Assembly: GCF_013167955.1 (NCBI RefSeq) | Contig: NZ_BLWF01000003.1 | Location: 496,001 to 560,000 of the forward strand | Source of the DNA: Thermanaeromonas sp. C210 | GTDB taxonomy: Bacteria; Bacillota; DSM-521; Neomoorellales; Neomoorellaceae | Reading direction: 5' to 3' | DNA: 64,000 bases | Shown here: positions 34,739 through 44,025 of the stretch, in pieces | How positions within the stretch are numbered: position 1 is the first letter of the stretch | Layout of the letters: every line of letters begins with the position of its first letter | Translations under genes and position numbers: made by a program | Notes under the pieces: model-generated | The model's input: only the letters and a program-made list of their open reading frames with translations | Database searches by the model: none | Told to the model about the DNA's origin: nothing

Positions 34739-36097
34739 ATGTCCGAAATTATTCTCACCTTTTTTGCAGCAGTTATGATAGTTTCTTCGTGGATTGCTAC
34801 AAATCATTTTTTTAATCCCCTCGGAATATACACATTTGTGTGGTACATTGGACTGCTCGCTGCAACGCTGAATTGGGTCGGTTTTAAGGAAATAGATCCT
34901 TATGGGTGGATAATGATCGCAATATCATATTTTGCTTTTGCATTAGGTTTTTTTACAATTGTGCTAGCTCACAAAGTAATAAATTCAAAATATAGCAATA
35001 AGACTGCATATGCTTTTTATAACGCTAGAAGTGAGATAAATAAAATAAGAAAATTAACTTTTCTGTTTTGTATGGCGGCAGCAATTGGAATTTGTTATGA
35101 GTGGCTTGGTATTCTTAGTACCTATGGCGGTTTTTCAGGCTTTATCAAAAATGCTAATTTGATATACTCTGAGCGAATTGAAGGTCGTTATGCTTTTTCA
35201 ATTCCATATTTAAGTTCTTTCGCTCTCGCTGCTTCTGCATTGGCAGGGGTACAAATCGCTTTGACGCGGCAATTTACTTTTTTGAACATTTTTCCATTAA
35301 TTTTAGTGTTTTTATCAAACCTAGCTTCTATGAGTCGAGCAGGTATATTTATGGCACTAGGGTTGTATATCACTCCTTATTTAATTCTTGCCAATGTTAA
35401 ACTAGGAAAAAAGAAAAACAAGTTGGTTATTAAAAAGACTTCTAAATTGGTTATTGTTGTTCTACTGATAAGTTTGGTCGTCTTTATGGGGACAAATTTT
35501 ATTCGGGACATACGGGGTGGCATCGAGAGTTACTCAGTGCCACAATCTGATCTGTTAAATTTCTTACAAAAAACTGGGCTTTTCAGGCCTTCACTTTATG
35601 TATACGTTGGTGGACCGCCGATAGCGTTTGCTGAAAGCCTTAAGATGGATCGTGATGTTCTTGGTAGGGGCGAAATTCCGGGAACCCAGACATTTGCGCC
35701 TTTTTTTAGGCTTTTGTCGAAGTTTGGTTTATCAACATATGTTTCTTATTACGAAGAGTTCGTTGATATTGGAATTCGAGAAATGAACACTGGGACATAT
35801 TTAAAAGATGTTTATATTGATTTTGGAATTCCTGGAGTAGTTATATTTCCTTACCTACTTGGGCTTTTTGTAACGTTTCTCTATCAACATATAAGGCGAA
35901 AACCTAATATCCTTTGTTTGACTGCTGTATCATTTCTTTATCTTTATATCGAAATGTCAGCAATAATGAACATTTTCAGACTGGGTTATTACGTAATTTC
36001 TTTTGCGGTTGCCCTTGCAGGGATTATTCTTATAAAGCCAAAGGAAAGTAAAAAGTTCAGCATGGGAAGTGAGCATGTTGAATTTTCCGCTCGTTAG
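34739..36097 (+). CDS. wzy: Wzy-like O-antigen/repeat-unit polymerase
   Basis: A 452-residue integral membrane protein with about 12 hydrophobic helices, for example IILTFFAAVMIVSSWIATNH, FLNIFPLILVFLSNLASMSR and KLVIVVLLISLVVFMGTNFI. A large external loop lies between the later helices (about residues 255-350, with GGIESYSVPQSDLL). This is the layout of Wzy polymerases, which join lipid-linked repeats outside the membrane. Wzy proteins share little sequence, so the call rests on topology and on position between wzx and glycosyltransferases. ATG 34739 has GGGGAAGTGA before it. Very AT-rich. Confidence 0.7.
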   Translation: MSEIILTFFAAVMIVSSWIATNHFFNPLGIYTFVWYIGLLAATLNWVGFKEIDPYGWIMIAISYFAFALGFFTIVLAHKVINSKYSNKTAYAFYNARSEINKIRKLTFLFCMAAAIGICYEWLGILSTYGGFSGFIKNANLIYSERIEGRYAFSIPYLSSFALAASALAGVQIALTRQFTFLNIFPLILVFLSNLASMSRAGIFMALGLYITPYLILANVKLGKKKNKLVIKKTSKLVIVVLLISLVVFMGTNFIRDIRGGIESYSVPQSDLLNFLQKTGLFRPSLYVYVGGPPIAFAESLKMDRDVLGRGEIPGTQTFAPFFRLLSKFGLSTYVSYYEEFVDIGIREMNTGTYLKDVYIDFGIPGVVIFPYLLGLFVTFLYQHIRRKPNILCLTAVSFLYLYIEMSAIMNIFRLGYYVISFAVALAGIILIKPKESKKFSMGSEHVEFSAR

Positions 36098-36386
36098 TAT
36101 AATCATCATTTCACATAATTGCAGAAATTATACCTTTCAGTGTCTTAATTCGCTGTTATTTTATAGTGGTCTGATTGGCGAAATCATTGTAGTGGACAAC
36201 TGCTCTACAGATGGCACAGTTGAGATGATCAGAGAAAAATTCGAGTCAGTTAAGATTATAGCAAACGACGAAAACAAGGGTTATGCATATGCCGTAAATG
36301 TAGGTGTCACCAATGCCCAAGGGAATTTTGTTATCATTACTAATGCAGATGTAGTAATAGACCAAAAAGCAATTGATTTGCTAATT
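36075..36386 (+). pseudogene. Family 2 glycosyltransferase, N-terminal part (cut by IS)
   Basis: The N-terminal GT-A domain of a rhamnosyltransferase-like family 2 enzyme: PLVSIIIISHNCRNYTFQCL, VVDNCSTDGTVEMIREKF and IITNADVVIDQKAIDLLI. It runs out where the IS at 36387 begins and stops a few codons inside it. Removing the IS and one copy of the 5-bp target repeat joins it in frame to the C-terminal part at 38123. Its start overlaps the wzy end. Without repair, the product has only the donor-binding half. Confidence 0.85.
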
Positions 36387-38117
36387 GAGGCATCTGCGTT
36401 GTGGCCGATTTTTTAGAAGGCCTTGACATAATCTTACAGAAGCAACCCTATAATTAATAGGGTAGGCGCCTCAGGAATATAAAAAGCCTTAAGGAGATGG
36501 CAAGCGTTGGTAAAATAACCCCAAAAAGGGTATATTACTTCTTCTACCACCCTTTATGGTAGTATCTACCACTTAATTTAGGCTGCCTTTACTAAACTGC
36601 GTAGGTTTTCTCCTTTCTTTTCTCGTATCCTCCCTAGCGCCATGGCCAGCATCACCGCTAACGCTAGAGCGCATGTTAAACTCATCTTCTTTAATCCTCG
36701 AATAAAGTGTTGCTCAAAACCAAAACTCTGGTCTAATCGGCTGTTTACTCGCTCCACCGCTGTACGCTTCTTGTAAAGTTCCTCCCAGCGGTAGCTGGAA
36801 CGTGCTAGCGGCGTGAACACCCTCCGGTCTTCCTTAAGGGGTATCCGAATACTGCTCTTAACCGGACATTTATCTATTCCCTTGCATCTTAACCCATAAT
36901 GCCTGGCCGGACAGCGGTATTTTAATGTTTCCCGGTCCTTCTCAAATCCTCCATAGGCCATCTCCCTCTTTATCCCCGTCTCCGGACAGTAACAGTATAC
37001 TTTCCCCTTATAGTCGTATACTACGCTCTCCTGCCCCGCTATTAGTTTAGTTTCTTCCCCGTCTTTCCATTGGTTCCTTATGTCTATGACCGGCTTTATT
37101 TGATACTCTTCCCATAGCTCGATGATTAGTTCTGTGGAGTCGTAGGCCTTGTCTGCTGTAAGATATTTAATCCTTTCAAAGGTCCCCGGTGCCTTCTCTT
37201 TTACCCTCTCCAGAAGCTTGGGCGCCTCTTTTACTTCGCTCGCCGACGCCTTGGTAACTTTAAACCCTAGAGGCAGTTCGTATAGGGCATCTACTATTAG
37301 GTGCAGCCGAAATCCAAACCATTTCACTACTTTTTCCCACTGGCTGCCGTCTTCCCTCTTACCCCGGTAAACCTTACACCCCCAGTCTGCATCTTGTTCC
37401 CGCCGACCGTCAGGTCTAAGCTCCCCCACTTTTTCCTTCTTCCTCCCACGACTTAAGCTCGCCAAGGCTTTGCCGTCTATGGCCGCTACTTCTCCAAAAC
37501 CCGGTAGTTCCTCCCTTAGCTCCTCTACCAGCCGGTAAAATATTTCTTCGACCTTCTCTTCTTTCTTAAGCAGTTTCCCCAAAAACCGGCTGTATACCCA
37601 TGACGGCGGTACGGCTTTTTCTCCCTTCGTTAGGTCAAATCCGCATAGCTCTCGTAATTGGGCATTACGCCAAAGTTCCCGCCTTAAACTTTCTATCGAA
37701 GGATGTTGGTATACTATCCCTGCCAGTACAGAGTTCCATACGGCCCTTATGGGATAGTCATCCCGCCCATTCGCCCGTTCCTTCTCCAGTTCCACCATCA
37801 ATTCTTCGTCCGGCATGTATTCAAGTACTAGCCTAAGTCGTTCGAGCTCCCCTAAATTTTCGATTTCCCTCCACCCAAAAAGCCTCTGTTGTGGTATAAT
37901 AGCCATGGATGACCCTCCTTTGTTTGGTTGGTTTGGTCTTACTTAACAGATTCGCTCTGAAGGAGGGTCATCCTCTTTTTTGGGGTCAATTTTTTAATTC
38001 CTTAAACCCAATCCCCCTCAACCCCAACCAAATTCATGCCTTTCCCGGGGTAAAATTTTTTCCCCCAATCCCTTCATACCTTCACCTTTCTTATTTCCGC
38101 GTCAGCGCAGATGGCTC
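36387..38117 (-). mobile_element. 1.7-kb insertion sequence, copy 1 (intact transposase)
   Basis: The element has imperfect terminal inverted repeats: GAGGCATCTGCG at the left (36387-36398) and CGCAGATGGCTC at the right (38106-38117), one mismatch in 12. It is flanked by a 5-bp direct repeat TAATT (36382-36386 and 38118-38122). It encodes one transposase on the minus strand. Copy 2 at 48766-50377 has the same ends. Between the transposase end and the left terminus this copy has about 130 bases that copy 2 lacks, including an inverted repeat CTACCA...TGGTAG. Confidence 0.9.
36578..37906 (-). CDS. DDE transposase (IS4/IS5 superfamily)
   Basis: A 442-residue transposase with an N-terminal DUF772-type domain (YPIRAVWNSVLAGIVYQHPS, then LCGFDLTKGEKAVPPSWVYS) and an RNase H-like DDE core: IDGKALASL (first Asp), LTADKAYDSTELI (second Asp) and KKRTAVERVNSRLDQSFGF (Glu). 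All three look intact, so the element may be active and could act on the broken copy 2. AGGAGGGTCATCC lies just before the ATG. Exact IS family (IS1182 or a relative) is not certain from sequence alone. Confidence 0.85.
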   Translation of the reverse strand: MAIIPQQRLFGWREIENLGELERLRLVLEYMPDEELMVELEKERANGRDDYPIRAVWNSVLAGIVYQHPSIESLRRELWRNAQLRELCGFDLTKGEKAVPPSWVYSRFLGKLLKKEEKVEEIFYRLVEELREELPGFGEVAAIDGKALASLSRGRKKEKVGELRPDGRREQDADWGCKVYRGKREDGSQWEKVVKWFGFRLHLIVDALYELPLGFKVTKASASEVKEAPKLLERVKEKAPGTFERIKYLTADKAYDSTELIIELWEEYQIKPVIDIRNQWKDGEETKLIAGQESVVYDYKGKVYCYCPETGIKREMAYGGFEKDRETLKYRCPARHYGLRCKGIDKCPVKSSIRIPLKEDRRVFTPLARSSYRWEELYKKRTAVERVNSRLDQSFGFEQHFIRGLKKMSLTCALALAVMLAMALGRIREKKGENLRSLVKAA

Positions 38118-38773
38118 TAATTAATTGCCTCAAAAAAAATCCAAAGGTTGGAACAGTGGGTCCTCAGCAAGTGTTCCCCGATGGCAAGTGGCAAAGGAGC
38201 TACGGAGATATACCAGGGCCTTTGAGTAGCATTAAAAACATTTTAGGCATCACCAGCAGCAAGCACCTGCTGAAGGCACTAACATGGCCTTGGTTTCGCT
38301 GGGATAGAAAACCCCGGGAAGTGGGATATATCGATGGTGCAGTGATGGCTATTCGACGGGAAGCTTTCGAAGCTGTAGGGGGCTTTGATGAGGATTTCTT
38401 CTTTTACGGTGAAGATGTGGATTTTTGTATGCGACTTCGCAAGGCAGGTTGGAAGGTTGTTTTTCTTCCCGAAGCAAAGGTAATCCATGTGCGCGGGGGA
38501 AGCTCTACTAAAGTCTGTCCTGACGATAGATTTTTAAAACTTCAGGTTCAGAGCAACATGCTGTTTTTGAGAAAGCATTACCCAGAGTGGAAGATACACC
38601 TTACTTTGATATTGCAGCTGATTTACTGCAAATTGCGGAAATTTACAAGTTACCTGTTGTCCTTTCTTCCTTCTAAAAAGGCGCACGAGTTTTTCAAGGT
38701 AAGAGAAAGAGTGTTTGAGACTCTCTCTATTTTGTGGGCAGAACAGTTAAGGCAATTCAAATCTACGATTTAA
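38118..38773 (+). pseudogene. Family 2 glycosyltransferase, C-terminal part
   Basis: Continuation of the enzyme begun at 36075, reading NCLKKNPKVGTVGPQQVFPD after the target repeat. It has the family's WDRKPREVGYIDGAVMAIRR, FDEDFFFYGEDVDFCMRLRK (the ED-V-D-x-C-x-R motif that binds the acceptor side) and WKVVFLPEAKVIHVRGGSS. This half resembles rhamnosyltransferases such as RfbF/RgpB, which fits the dTDP-rhamnose genes upstream, but the acceptor is unknown. It lacks its own clear start and is probably silent. Confidence 0.8.
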
Positions 38774-38786
38774 AGTGGTGGGGAAA

Positions 38787-39971
38787 ATGAGTAAAAAATT
38801 GAGTGTCCTTCTGCTAGATGGCCTGTGTATGAGTCCTTGGTATGATTTTTACCTTTACAAGGCCCTGTGTGCATATGCTAATGTAATTTTGGGGTGTATC
38901 ACATTCCATCTTGATAAGGATTTTTTTAAAAAGAACAATGTCAAAAACTACCCTGGCCCTCTTGATATTGTGGCTCGCTTGGGGATCCGGGGTAAATTGA
39001 CGCGTCAGCTTTTAAAAGCCTTTGAGTACTATTTTAACTTAATTTTTTGGGTAATTCGATTTTGTTTGCGCCCCATGGATATTGTTCATATCCAGTGGTT
39101 GCCTCTTATCACTGTTTTACCTTTCGAGTTGTGGTTTATAAAAGTACTTAAAAAAAGGGGAATCAAAATAGTTTATACGGTGCATAATGTCCTTCCCCAC
39201 GATACGAGCTTGAAGTACCGAGAAGTTTTCAAACGGGTCTACCATGAGGTTGATGCACTGATATGCCATACAGAGCAGGCAAGGAAGGAATTAATAAGTG
39301 GTTTTAATGTTCCGGAACAGAAAATTTGGGTGATTCCACATGGTCCCTTGTTCCATGATCGCCCTAAAATAGAGCAAGAAGAGGCTAAAGCCCGCTTGAA
39401 CCTAGCAGGTAAAAACGTGGTTCTGCATTTTGGAAGTCTCAGGCCCTACAAGGGCACGGAGTTCCTACTTCAAGCTTGGGAGTGGGTCGCGAAGGCTCAT
39501 CCTAAAGCCATACTGCTTCTAGCTGGGCATGGCGAACCGTCGTATCTTGAAGAGATTCGACGTTTAATTGCAAGGCTGGAAATTCAAAAGCAGGTGAGGT
39601 GTGACTTTAGGTATATACCAGATGAGGAATTGCCTGTATATTACCAGGCCGCGGATATTGTTGTTTACCCCTATAGGGATATTACCCAAAGCGGTGCCCT
39701 TCTTACGGGGATGGCCTTCGGAAAGGCAATTGTCGCCACAGCGGTTGGAGGATTTAAAGAGACAATCATTTCTGGGAAAACAGGACTGCTTGTTTCCTAT
39801 GGAGATGTTAGAGGGCTGGCCAATGCACTTAATGAGTTAATAGATAACCCAGTAAAGCGAGAACAATTAGGAAGAGAAGTAAGCTTTTACCTAAAGCAAC
39901 ATTATTCGTGGGAGGCAATCGCTAAGAAAACTCTCGATTGTTATGAATGTATTTTGCGAGAGAAAACTTGA
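38787..39971 (+). CDS. Family 4 glycosyltransferase
   Basis: A 394-residue GT4-type enzyme from ATG 38787 (MSKKLSVLLLDGLCMSPWYD). Hydrophobic but probably peripheral N-terminal half: IVHIQWLPLITVLPFELWFI. The C-terminal domain has LHFGSLRPYKGTEFLLQAWE and YQAADIVVYPYRDITQSGAL (about residues 288-307), then GGFKETI. It likely adds one sugar of the repeat unit to a lipid-linked acceptor. It is AT-rich like its neighbours. The start could also be GTG 38775, but the ATG has a GTGGGG before it. Confidence 0.8.
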   Translation: MSKKLSVLLLDGLCMSPWYDFYLYKALCAYANVILGCITFHLDKDFFKKNNVKNYPGPLDIVARLGIRGKLTRQLLKAFEYYFNLIFWVIRFCLRPMDIVHIQWLPLITVLPFELWFIKVLKKRGIKIVYTVHNVLPHDTSLKYREVFKRVYHEVDALICHTEQARKELISGFNVPEQKIWVIPHGPLFHDRPKIEQEEAKARLNLAGKNVVLHFGSLRPYKGTEFLLQAWEWVAKAHPKAILLLAGHGEPSYLEEIRRLIARLEIQKQVRCDFRYIPDEELPVYYQAADIVVYPYRDITQSGALLTGMAFGKAIVATAVGGFKETIISGKTGLLVSYGDVRGLANALNELIDNPVKREQLGREVSFYLKQHYSWEAIAKKTLDCYECILREKT

Positions 39972-40146
39972 TGACATTTTGGTGACATTCTTTGTAAAAA
40001 GCTACAAATCTGCGTGTCTTAGAAGCTATGGTATGCCCATCTCCTATCCGAGGTTAGGGGATATCCCTAAAAATAGTGTACGGTGGAAAAAGTTTTCTTG
40101 TAGAACAGGCGAACCATAGAGCATTGGCAAAAGCCTATATGTGTGA

Positions 40147-40258
40147 CTGTTAGCGACAGCCTTACTGGAAATTATTACCGCTCCTTCCATAAAGGTGAAA
40201 ACGGCTTAAAAAACGCGAAAGAGGACTCTACTGAAATTCCATGACGTCTAGGACATGC
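40147..40258 (+). pseudogene. IS256-family remnant, transposase 3' end plus terminus
   Basis: The sequence LLATALLEIITAPSIKVKTA can be read here and matches the end of the intact IS256 transposase at 62613 (LLATALLEVITTPE then RRVKTA). The bases after it also match that element's terminus, ending in a copy of GGAGCATGTCCTA (inverse complement). The rest of the element is missing. Together with the region before it, this accounts for the 39972-40295 gap; no other feature is seen there. Confidence 0.75.
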
Positions 40259-40295
40259 TCCCTAAGGACTATAAAGACTAAAGGGGAAAATCTCT

Positions 40296-41792
40296 GTGCA
40301 CAAAGCCTCAGCAGTGATCATGGCCGGTGGCCGGGGGGAGAGGTTCTGGCCTTACAGCCGTACTGACTATCCCAAGCAGTTCCTGCAAGTAGTCGGGGAA
40401 GGTACCCTCCTGCAGCAAGCAGTACGACGGGCACTAAGGCTGGTACCTTTGGAAGAGCTATACATAGTCACCAGCCAAGAGCTGGTAGATGCCGTAAGGC
40501 AGCAGGTACCAGAGATAAATTCCAGAAACATTATCCTAGAGCCCGTAGGCCGGGATACGGCACCTTGCATTGGCCTAGCGGCCCTCTACCTTGCCCGCCA
40601 GGACCCAGAGCAGGTCATGATAGTGCTGCCGGCAGACCACTTTATACCCGATGAAGCTCGCTTCGCCGATACCCTGCACATGGCTAAAGAACTAGCTGGT
40701 AGCACTGATTGTCTAGTCACCATAGGTATCTGCCCCACCCGGCCGGAGACAGGTTACGGCTATATCCGCCTGGGCGAGTCCTACCCAGGGGAATGGGGAA
40801 AGCCCGTGTTCTGGGTGAAGGAATTTACCGAGAAGCCAGATCTCGAAAAAGCCCTTACCTTTTTGAGTACTAACCAGTACCTCTGGAACAGCGGCATGTT
40901 TATCTGGAAGGTAAGGGTGATACTTAAAGCCATCGAGCGTTACTTACCCGAACTCTTCCAGGGGTTAAAGCGTATAGAAGCTCACCTGGGAAGCGAGAGG
41001 GAAGCCCAAATACTGGCCCAAGAATTCCCTAGGCTTCCCCGCATATCCATCGATTACGGCGTGATGGAGAAGGCAGATAAAGTTTTGGTGATCCCCGGGG
41101 ACTTTGCCTGGGACGACCTGGGGACCTGGACGGCCCTGGAAAGAGTATGCGAGCTTGACGGGCAGGGCAACCTCTTGCAAGCCCAAGCTGTGCTTATGGA
41201 CACCGAAGGTAGCGTCATACGAGCCCAGAAAGAAGACAAACTAGTCGTCGCCTTCGGGGTAAAGAACGCCCTCATCATTGACACCGAAGATGTGCTGCTG
41301 GTAGCCGATAAATCCCGCGCCCCCCAGCTAAAAGAGGTCATCCTGGAGCTTAAACGCCGTGGCTTAGAACAGTATTTAACCTCCAAAACCACAAGCAGCG
41401 GGGAAAGGGCCAGGCCCCAGGATTTGGGGCTGGCCTTCCTAGAGAACGGAACCTTTCCCCATTGCCCTGTACAAGAAAAGCCCTGGGGGCGGGAGGTATG
41501 GTGGAGCGTGACTGAAAAATATGTGGGCAAGGTGATATACGTCCGGGGAGGGCATTCTTTAAGCCGCCAGTACCACCGCCTAAAGCAAGAGACCATGATG
41601 TTCCTCTCTGGAGAAGGGATCTTAGAGCTAGGGGAAGAGAAGATCTCCATTTACCCCGGATTAATTGTAGATATTTTACCAGGCACTATACATAGAGTTT
41701 CGGCCACTACCGATATTACTTTCCTAGAGGTATCCACACCCGAACTAGATGACGTAGTGCGGCTGCAAGACGAATACGGAAGGGTAGGGTAG
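40296..41792 (+). CDS. manC: Mannose-1-phosphate guanylyltransferase/mannose-6-phosphate isomerase
   Basis: A 498-residue bifunctional ManC/CpsB-type enzyme. The N-terminal nucleotidyltransferase begins IMAGGRGERFWPYSRTDYPK (about residues 8-27), with LPADHFI and VKEFTEKPD downstream. It makes GDP-mannose from mannose 1-phosphate and GTP. The C-terminal cupin (about 395-498), VQEKPWGREVWW and RQYHRLKQETMMFLSGEG, resembles the PMI-type isomerase half. GTG 40296 follows AAAGGGGAAA. It pairs with the mutase directly downstream. Confidence 0.92.
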   Translation: MHKASAVIMAGGRGERFWPYSRTDYPKQFLQVVGEGTLLQQAVRRALRLVPLEELYIVTSQELVDAVRQQVPEINSRNIILEPVGRDTAPCIGLAALYLARQDPEQVMIVLPADHFIPDEARFADTLHMAKELAGSTDCLVTIGICPTRPETGYGYIRLGESYPGEWGKPVFWVKEFTEKPDLEKALTFLSTNQYLWNSGMFIWKVRVILKAIERYLPELFQGLKRIEAHLGSEREAQILAQEFPRLPRISIDYGVMEKADKVLVIPGDFAWDDLGTWTALERVCELDGQGNLLQAQAVLMDTEGSVIRAQKEDKLVVAFGVKNALIIDTEDVLLVADKSRAPQLKEVILELKRRGLEQYLTSKTTSSGERARPQDLGLAFLENGTFPHCPVQEKPWGREVWWSVTEKYVGKVIYVRGGHSLSRQYHRLKQETMMFLSGEGILELGEEKISIYPGLIVDILPGTIHRVSATTDITFLEVSTPELDDVVRLQDEYGRVG

Positions 41793-41798
41793 AAGAGA

Positions 41799-43172
41799 AT
41801 GAATCCCATAGTTTTCCGCGCTTATGATATAAGGGGCAAGGCTGAGGTAGACTTTCCCCCAGAGGAAGTAAAACTTTTGGGCCGGGCGCTGGCCACTTAC
41901 TTTAAAAGCCGGGGAGAAAAGGAGGTAATAGTAGCCCGGGACAACCGGAAGCACTCCCCCCTTCTCCGCCAGAGGCTAATAGAGGGTCTTATAGCCGGTG
42001 GCTGCCGGGTGGTGGATATAGGGGAGAACCCTACGCCCGTCTTTTATTTCTCCCATCATTATTACGGCTTGACAGCGGGGGTCATGATCACGGCCAGTCA
42101 TAACCCTCCGGAAGATAACGGGTTTAAAATATCCTCCGGGGGAACCACCATATATGGAGAGGAAATCCAAAAAATACGCCGCCTCCTGGAACAAAAAGAA
42201 CTTGTGGAGGGAGAAGGCTATCTGGAGGAGAAAGACCCCAGGGGAGCGTACATAAGCTGCATAAAAGAAAGAATAAGGCTGGAAAGACCCCTTAAGGTAG
42301 CAGTGGATGCAGGAAATGGAGTAGCCGGGCCCCTGGCGGTAGAGCTCCTTAAAGCCCTGGGCTGCGACGTGATACCTTTATACTGTGAGCCGGACAGCAC
42401 CTATCCCCACCACCATCCTGACCCCACCGTCCCCGCCAACCTAAAAGATTTAAAAAAGGTGGTCCTTGTCGAGAGGGCCGATGTGGGCCTGGCCCTGGAC
42501 GGGGACGGCGACCGCCTGGGGGTAATAGATGAAAAAGGGAACATCCTCTGGGGAGATATGCTGCAGATCCTCTTCTGGCGGGAGATACTGCCCCGTCATC
42601 CTGAAGCTCCGGCTATTGTAGAAGTCAAATGCTCGCAAGCTCTGGTAGAAGAGATAGAAAAGCTAGGAGGCCGTCCCTTTTTCTATAAAACCGGTCACTC
42701 CTTGATCAAAGCCAAAATGCGGGAAATAGGCGCCCTCTTTACTGGTGAAATGTCTGGCCATTTCTTTTTTGCTGATGAGTATTACGGGTACGATGACGCC
42801 CTATATGCGGCAGCAAGGCTCCTTCGGCTTCTATCCCGGCAAGAAAAGCCCTTGTCTTGCCTCCTGGAAGATGTTCCTAAGTATTATGCTACGCCCGAGA
42901 CCCGCATTCCCTGCCCGGATGAGCAAAAAGCGCTGGTAGTGGCAGGGATAGTTAAGCATTTTAAGGAGAGGAGATATGAGGTTATAGAGGTGGATGGCGC
43001 AAGGGTTATCTTCCCCGGGGGCTGGGGCCTGGTGCGGGCTTCCAATACCCAGCCGGTCCTGGTAGCAAGATGCGAGGCTAAGACAAAAGAGAGGCTAAAG
43101 GAGATTTGCGCAATTATGAAGGAGGCGCTTGGAGAGTTCCTTGAGGTTGATGAGTTTGAGTGGGGTATTTAA
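41799..43172 (+). CDS. manB: Phosphomannomutase/phosphoglucomutase
   Basis: A 457-residue alpha-D-phosphohexomutase, interconverting mannose 6- and 1-phosphate (or the glucose forms). Catalytic serine loop TASHNPPEDNGFK (about residues 96-108), metal loop DGDGDRLGVID (about 230-240), sugar loop GEMSGHFFF (about 311-319) and phosphate loop RASNTQPVLVARCEAKT near the end are all intact. ATG 41799 is six bases after the manC stop, so the pair is one operon and supplies GDP-mannose to the locus. Confidence 0.93.
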   Translation: MNPIVFRAYDIRGKAEVDFPPEEVKLLGRALATYFKSRGEKEVIVARDNRKHSPLLRQRLIEGLIAGGCRVVDIGENPTPVFYFSHHYYGLTAGVMITASHNPPEDNGFKISSGGTTIYGEEIQKIRRLLEQKELVEGEGYLEEKDPRGAYISCIKERIRLERPLKVAVDAGNGVAGPLAVELLKALGCDVIPLYCEPDSTYPHHHPDPTVPANLKDLKKVVLVERADVGLALDGDGDRLGVIDEKGNILWGDMLQILFWREILPRHPEAPAIVEVKCSQALVEEIEKLGGRPFFYKTGHSLIKAKMREIGALFTGEMSGHFFFADEYYGYDDALYAAARLLRLLSRQEKPLSCLLEDVPKYYATPETRIPCPDEQKALVVAGIVKHFKERRYEVIEVDGARVIFPGGWGLVRASNTQPVLVARCEAKTKERLKEICAIMKEALGEFLEVDEFEWGI

Positions 43173-43329
43173 AGATCACTGGGCTGACAAAACCATCTGT
43201 AAGGAACTAGGAGGCAATGAGTGTGGAAACGGGTACGTATCAGGGATCCCATTCCATAGAATGCTCATTCAAGGACGAAAGGTGGAATGGGGCCTTAAGC
43301 GTATTTAAGCGCGGAGAGGACGCTATGAG

Positions 43330-43490
43330 CAGGACTAAAGAGGTCTCTTAGCTCTTTCAGTTGCCATAGGCTTAGGTGTCTTTAAGGCCATGATGGAAGC
43401 CAAAGTTTAATAAGATAGCAGGCCCTAAAGGCAAGTACATTCTGGGACGTAGAGCCAGGCGTCATGAGATTGAGAAGGAAAGCAGGCTAA
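43330..43490 (+). pseudogene. IS256-family transposase remnant, N-terminal part
   Basis: Reading on the plus strand gives LALSVAIGLGVFKAMMEAKV, then stops, then AGPKGKY and GRRARRHE. This follows the intact transposase (LALSVAVGLDVVQSMMEAEV, then AGPKGKH and RTARRHG) with clear identity but frame breaks. It is a second, older IS256-type fragment, not part of the 40147 remnant. The stretch 43173-43329 before it shows nothing I can name. Confidence 0.7.
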
Positions 43491-43526
43491 GATTGTAAAA
43501 TTGTAAAACCGGTGAATGGTATGCTA

Positions 43527-43993
43527 CTGGGGCGGAAAACACCGATGATCCCTTAAGGCTTTGGGCTACTGTCGGGGGTCTCTGCGAGGTGGGGAAAGAA
43601 ATCCCGGTAGTCTTCCCTGTTCATCCCAGCACCCGCAAGGCCATGGAGAGTTAGAGGCTCCTTGAGAAAGCTGCGGCTCACCTGCGCCTCATCGAGCCGG
43701 TGGGATACTCGATATGATCATGCTGGAGCAGAACGTCTGCCTCATCGCCACTGCTTCCGGAGGGGTGCAGAAGGCGGCCTTTTTCTACCGTGTTCCCTGT
43801 GTAACGCTACTTGAGGAGACCGAGTAGGTGGAACTGGTAGAGCTTGGGGGGAACAAACTTTGTCCACCATATCGTGTCGCACATATAATAGAGAGTATTG
43901 AGTCGTTGATTTGGTTCTCGGGGCAGGGAAGCAGAGCTATATGGAAATGGTCATGCTGCCAGTAAAATAGTAGCTAGATTGGTGGGAGATTAA
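43527..43993 (+). pseudogene. wecB: UDP-N-acetylglucosamine 2-epimerase remnant
   Basis: Several frames together spell the C-terminal half of a WecB-type epimerase: ENTDDPLRLWATVGGLCEVG then IPVVFPVHPSTRKAME, HLRLIEPVGY, SGGVQKAAFFYRVPCVTLLE, and finally LYGNGHAASKIVARLVGD to the TAA at 43991. WecB proteins read roughly ENTDDPERL, VFPVHPRTR, LIEPLGY, DSGGVQEEA, PCVTLRENTERPET, NPYGDGKAS. Stops and frameshifts break it at least three times. WecB makes UDP-ManNAc from UDP-GlcNAc, so the locus may once have used ManNAc. ugd begins 32 bases later. Confidence 0.75.
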
Positions 43994-44025
43994 CTTACTT
44001 CGATGTAATTTTCTGAGAAAGAGGT

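Noticed and set aside
39972-40146. Possible riboswitch or leader RNA before manC
   Set aside because: No known consensus was found; the right part of the gap is explained by the IS256 remnant.
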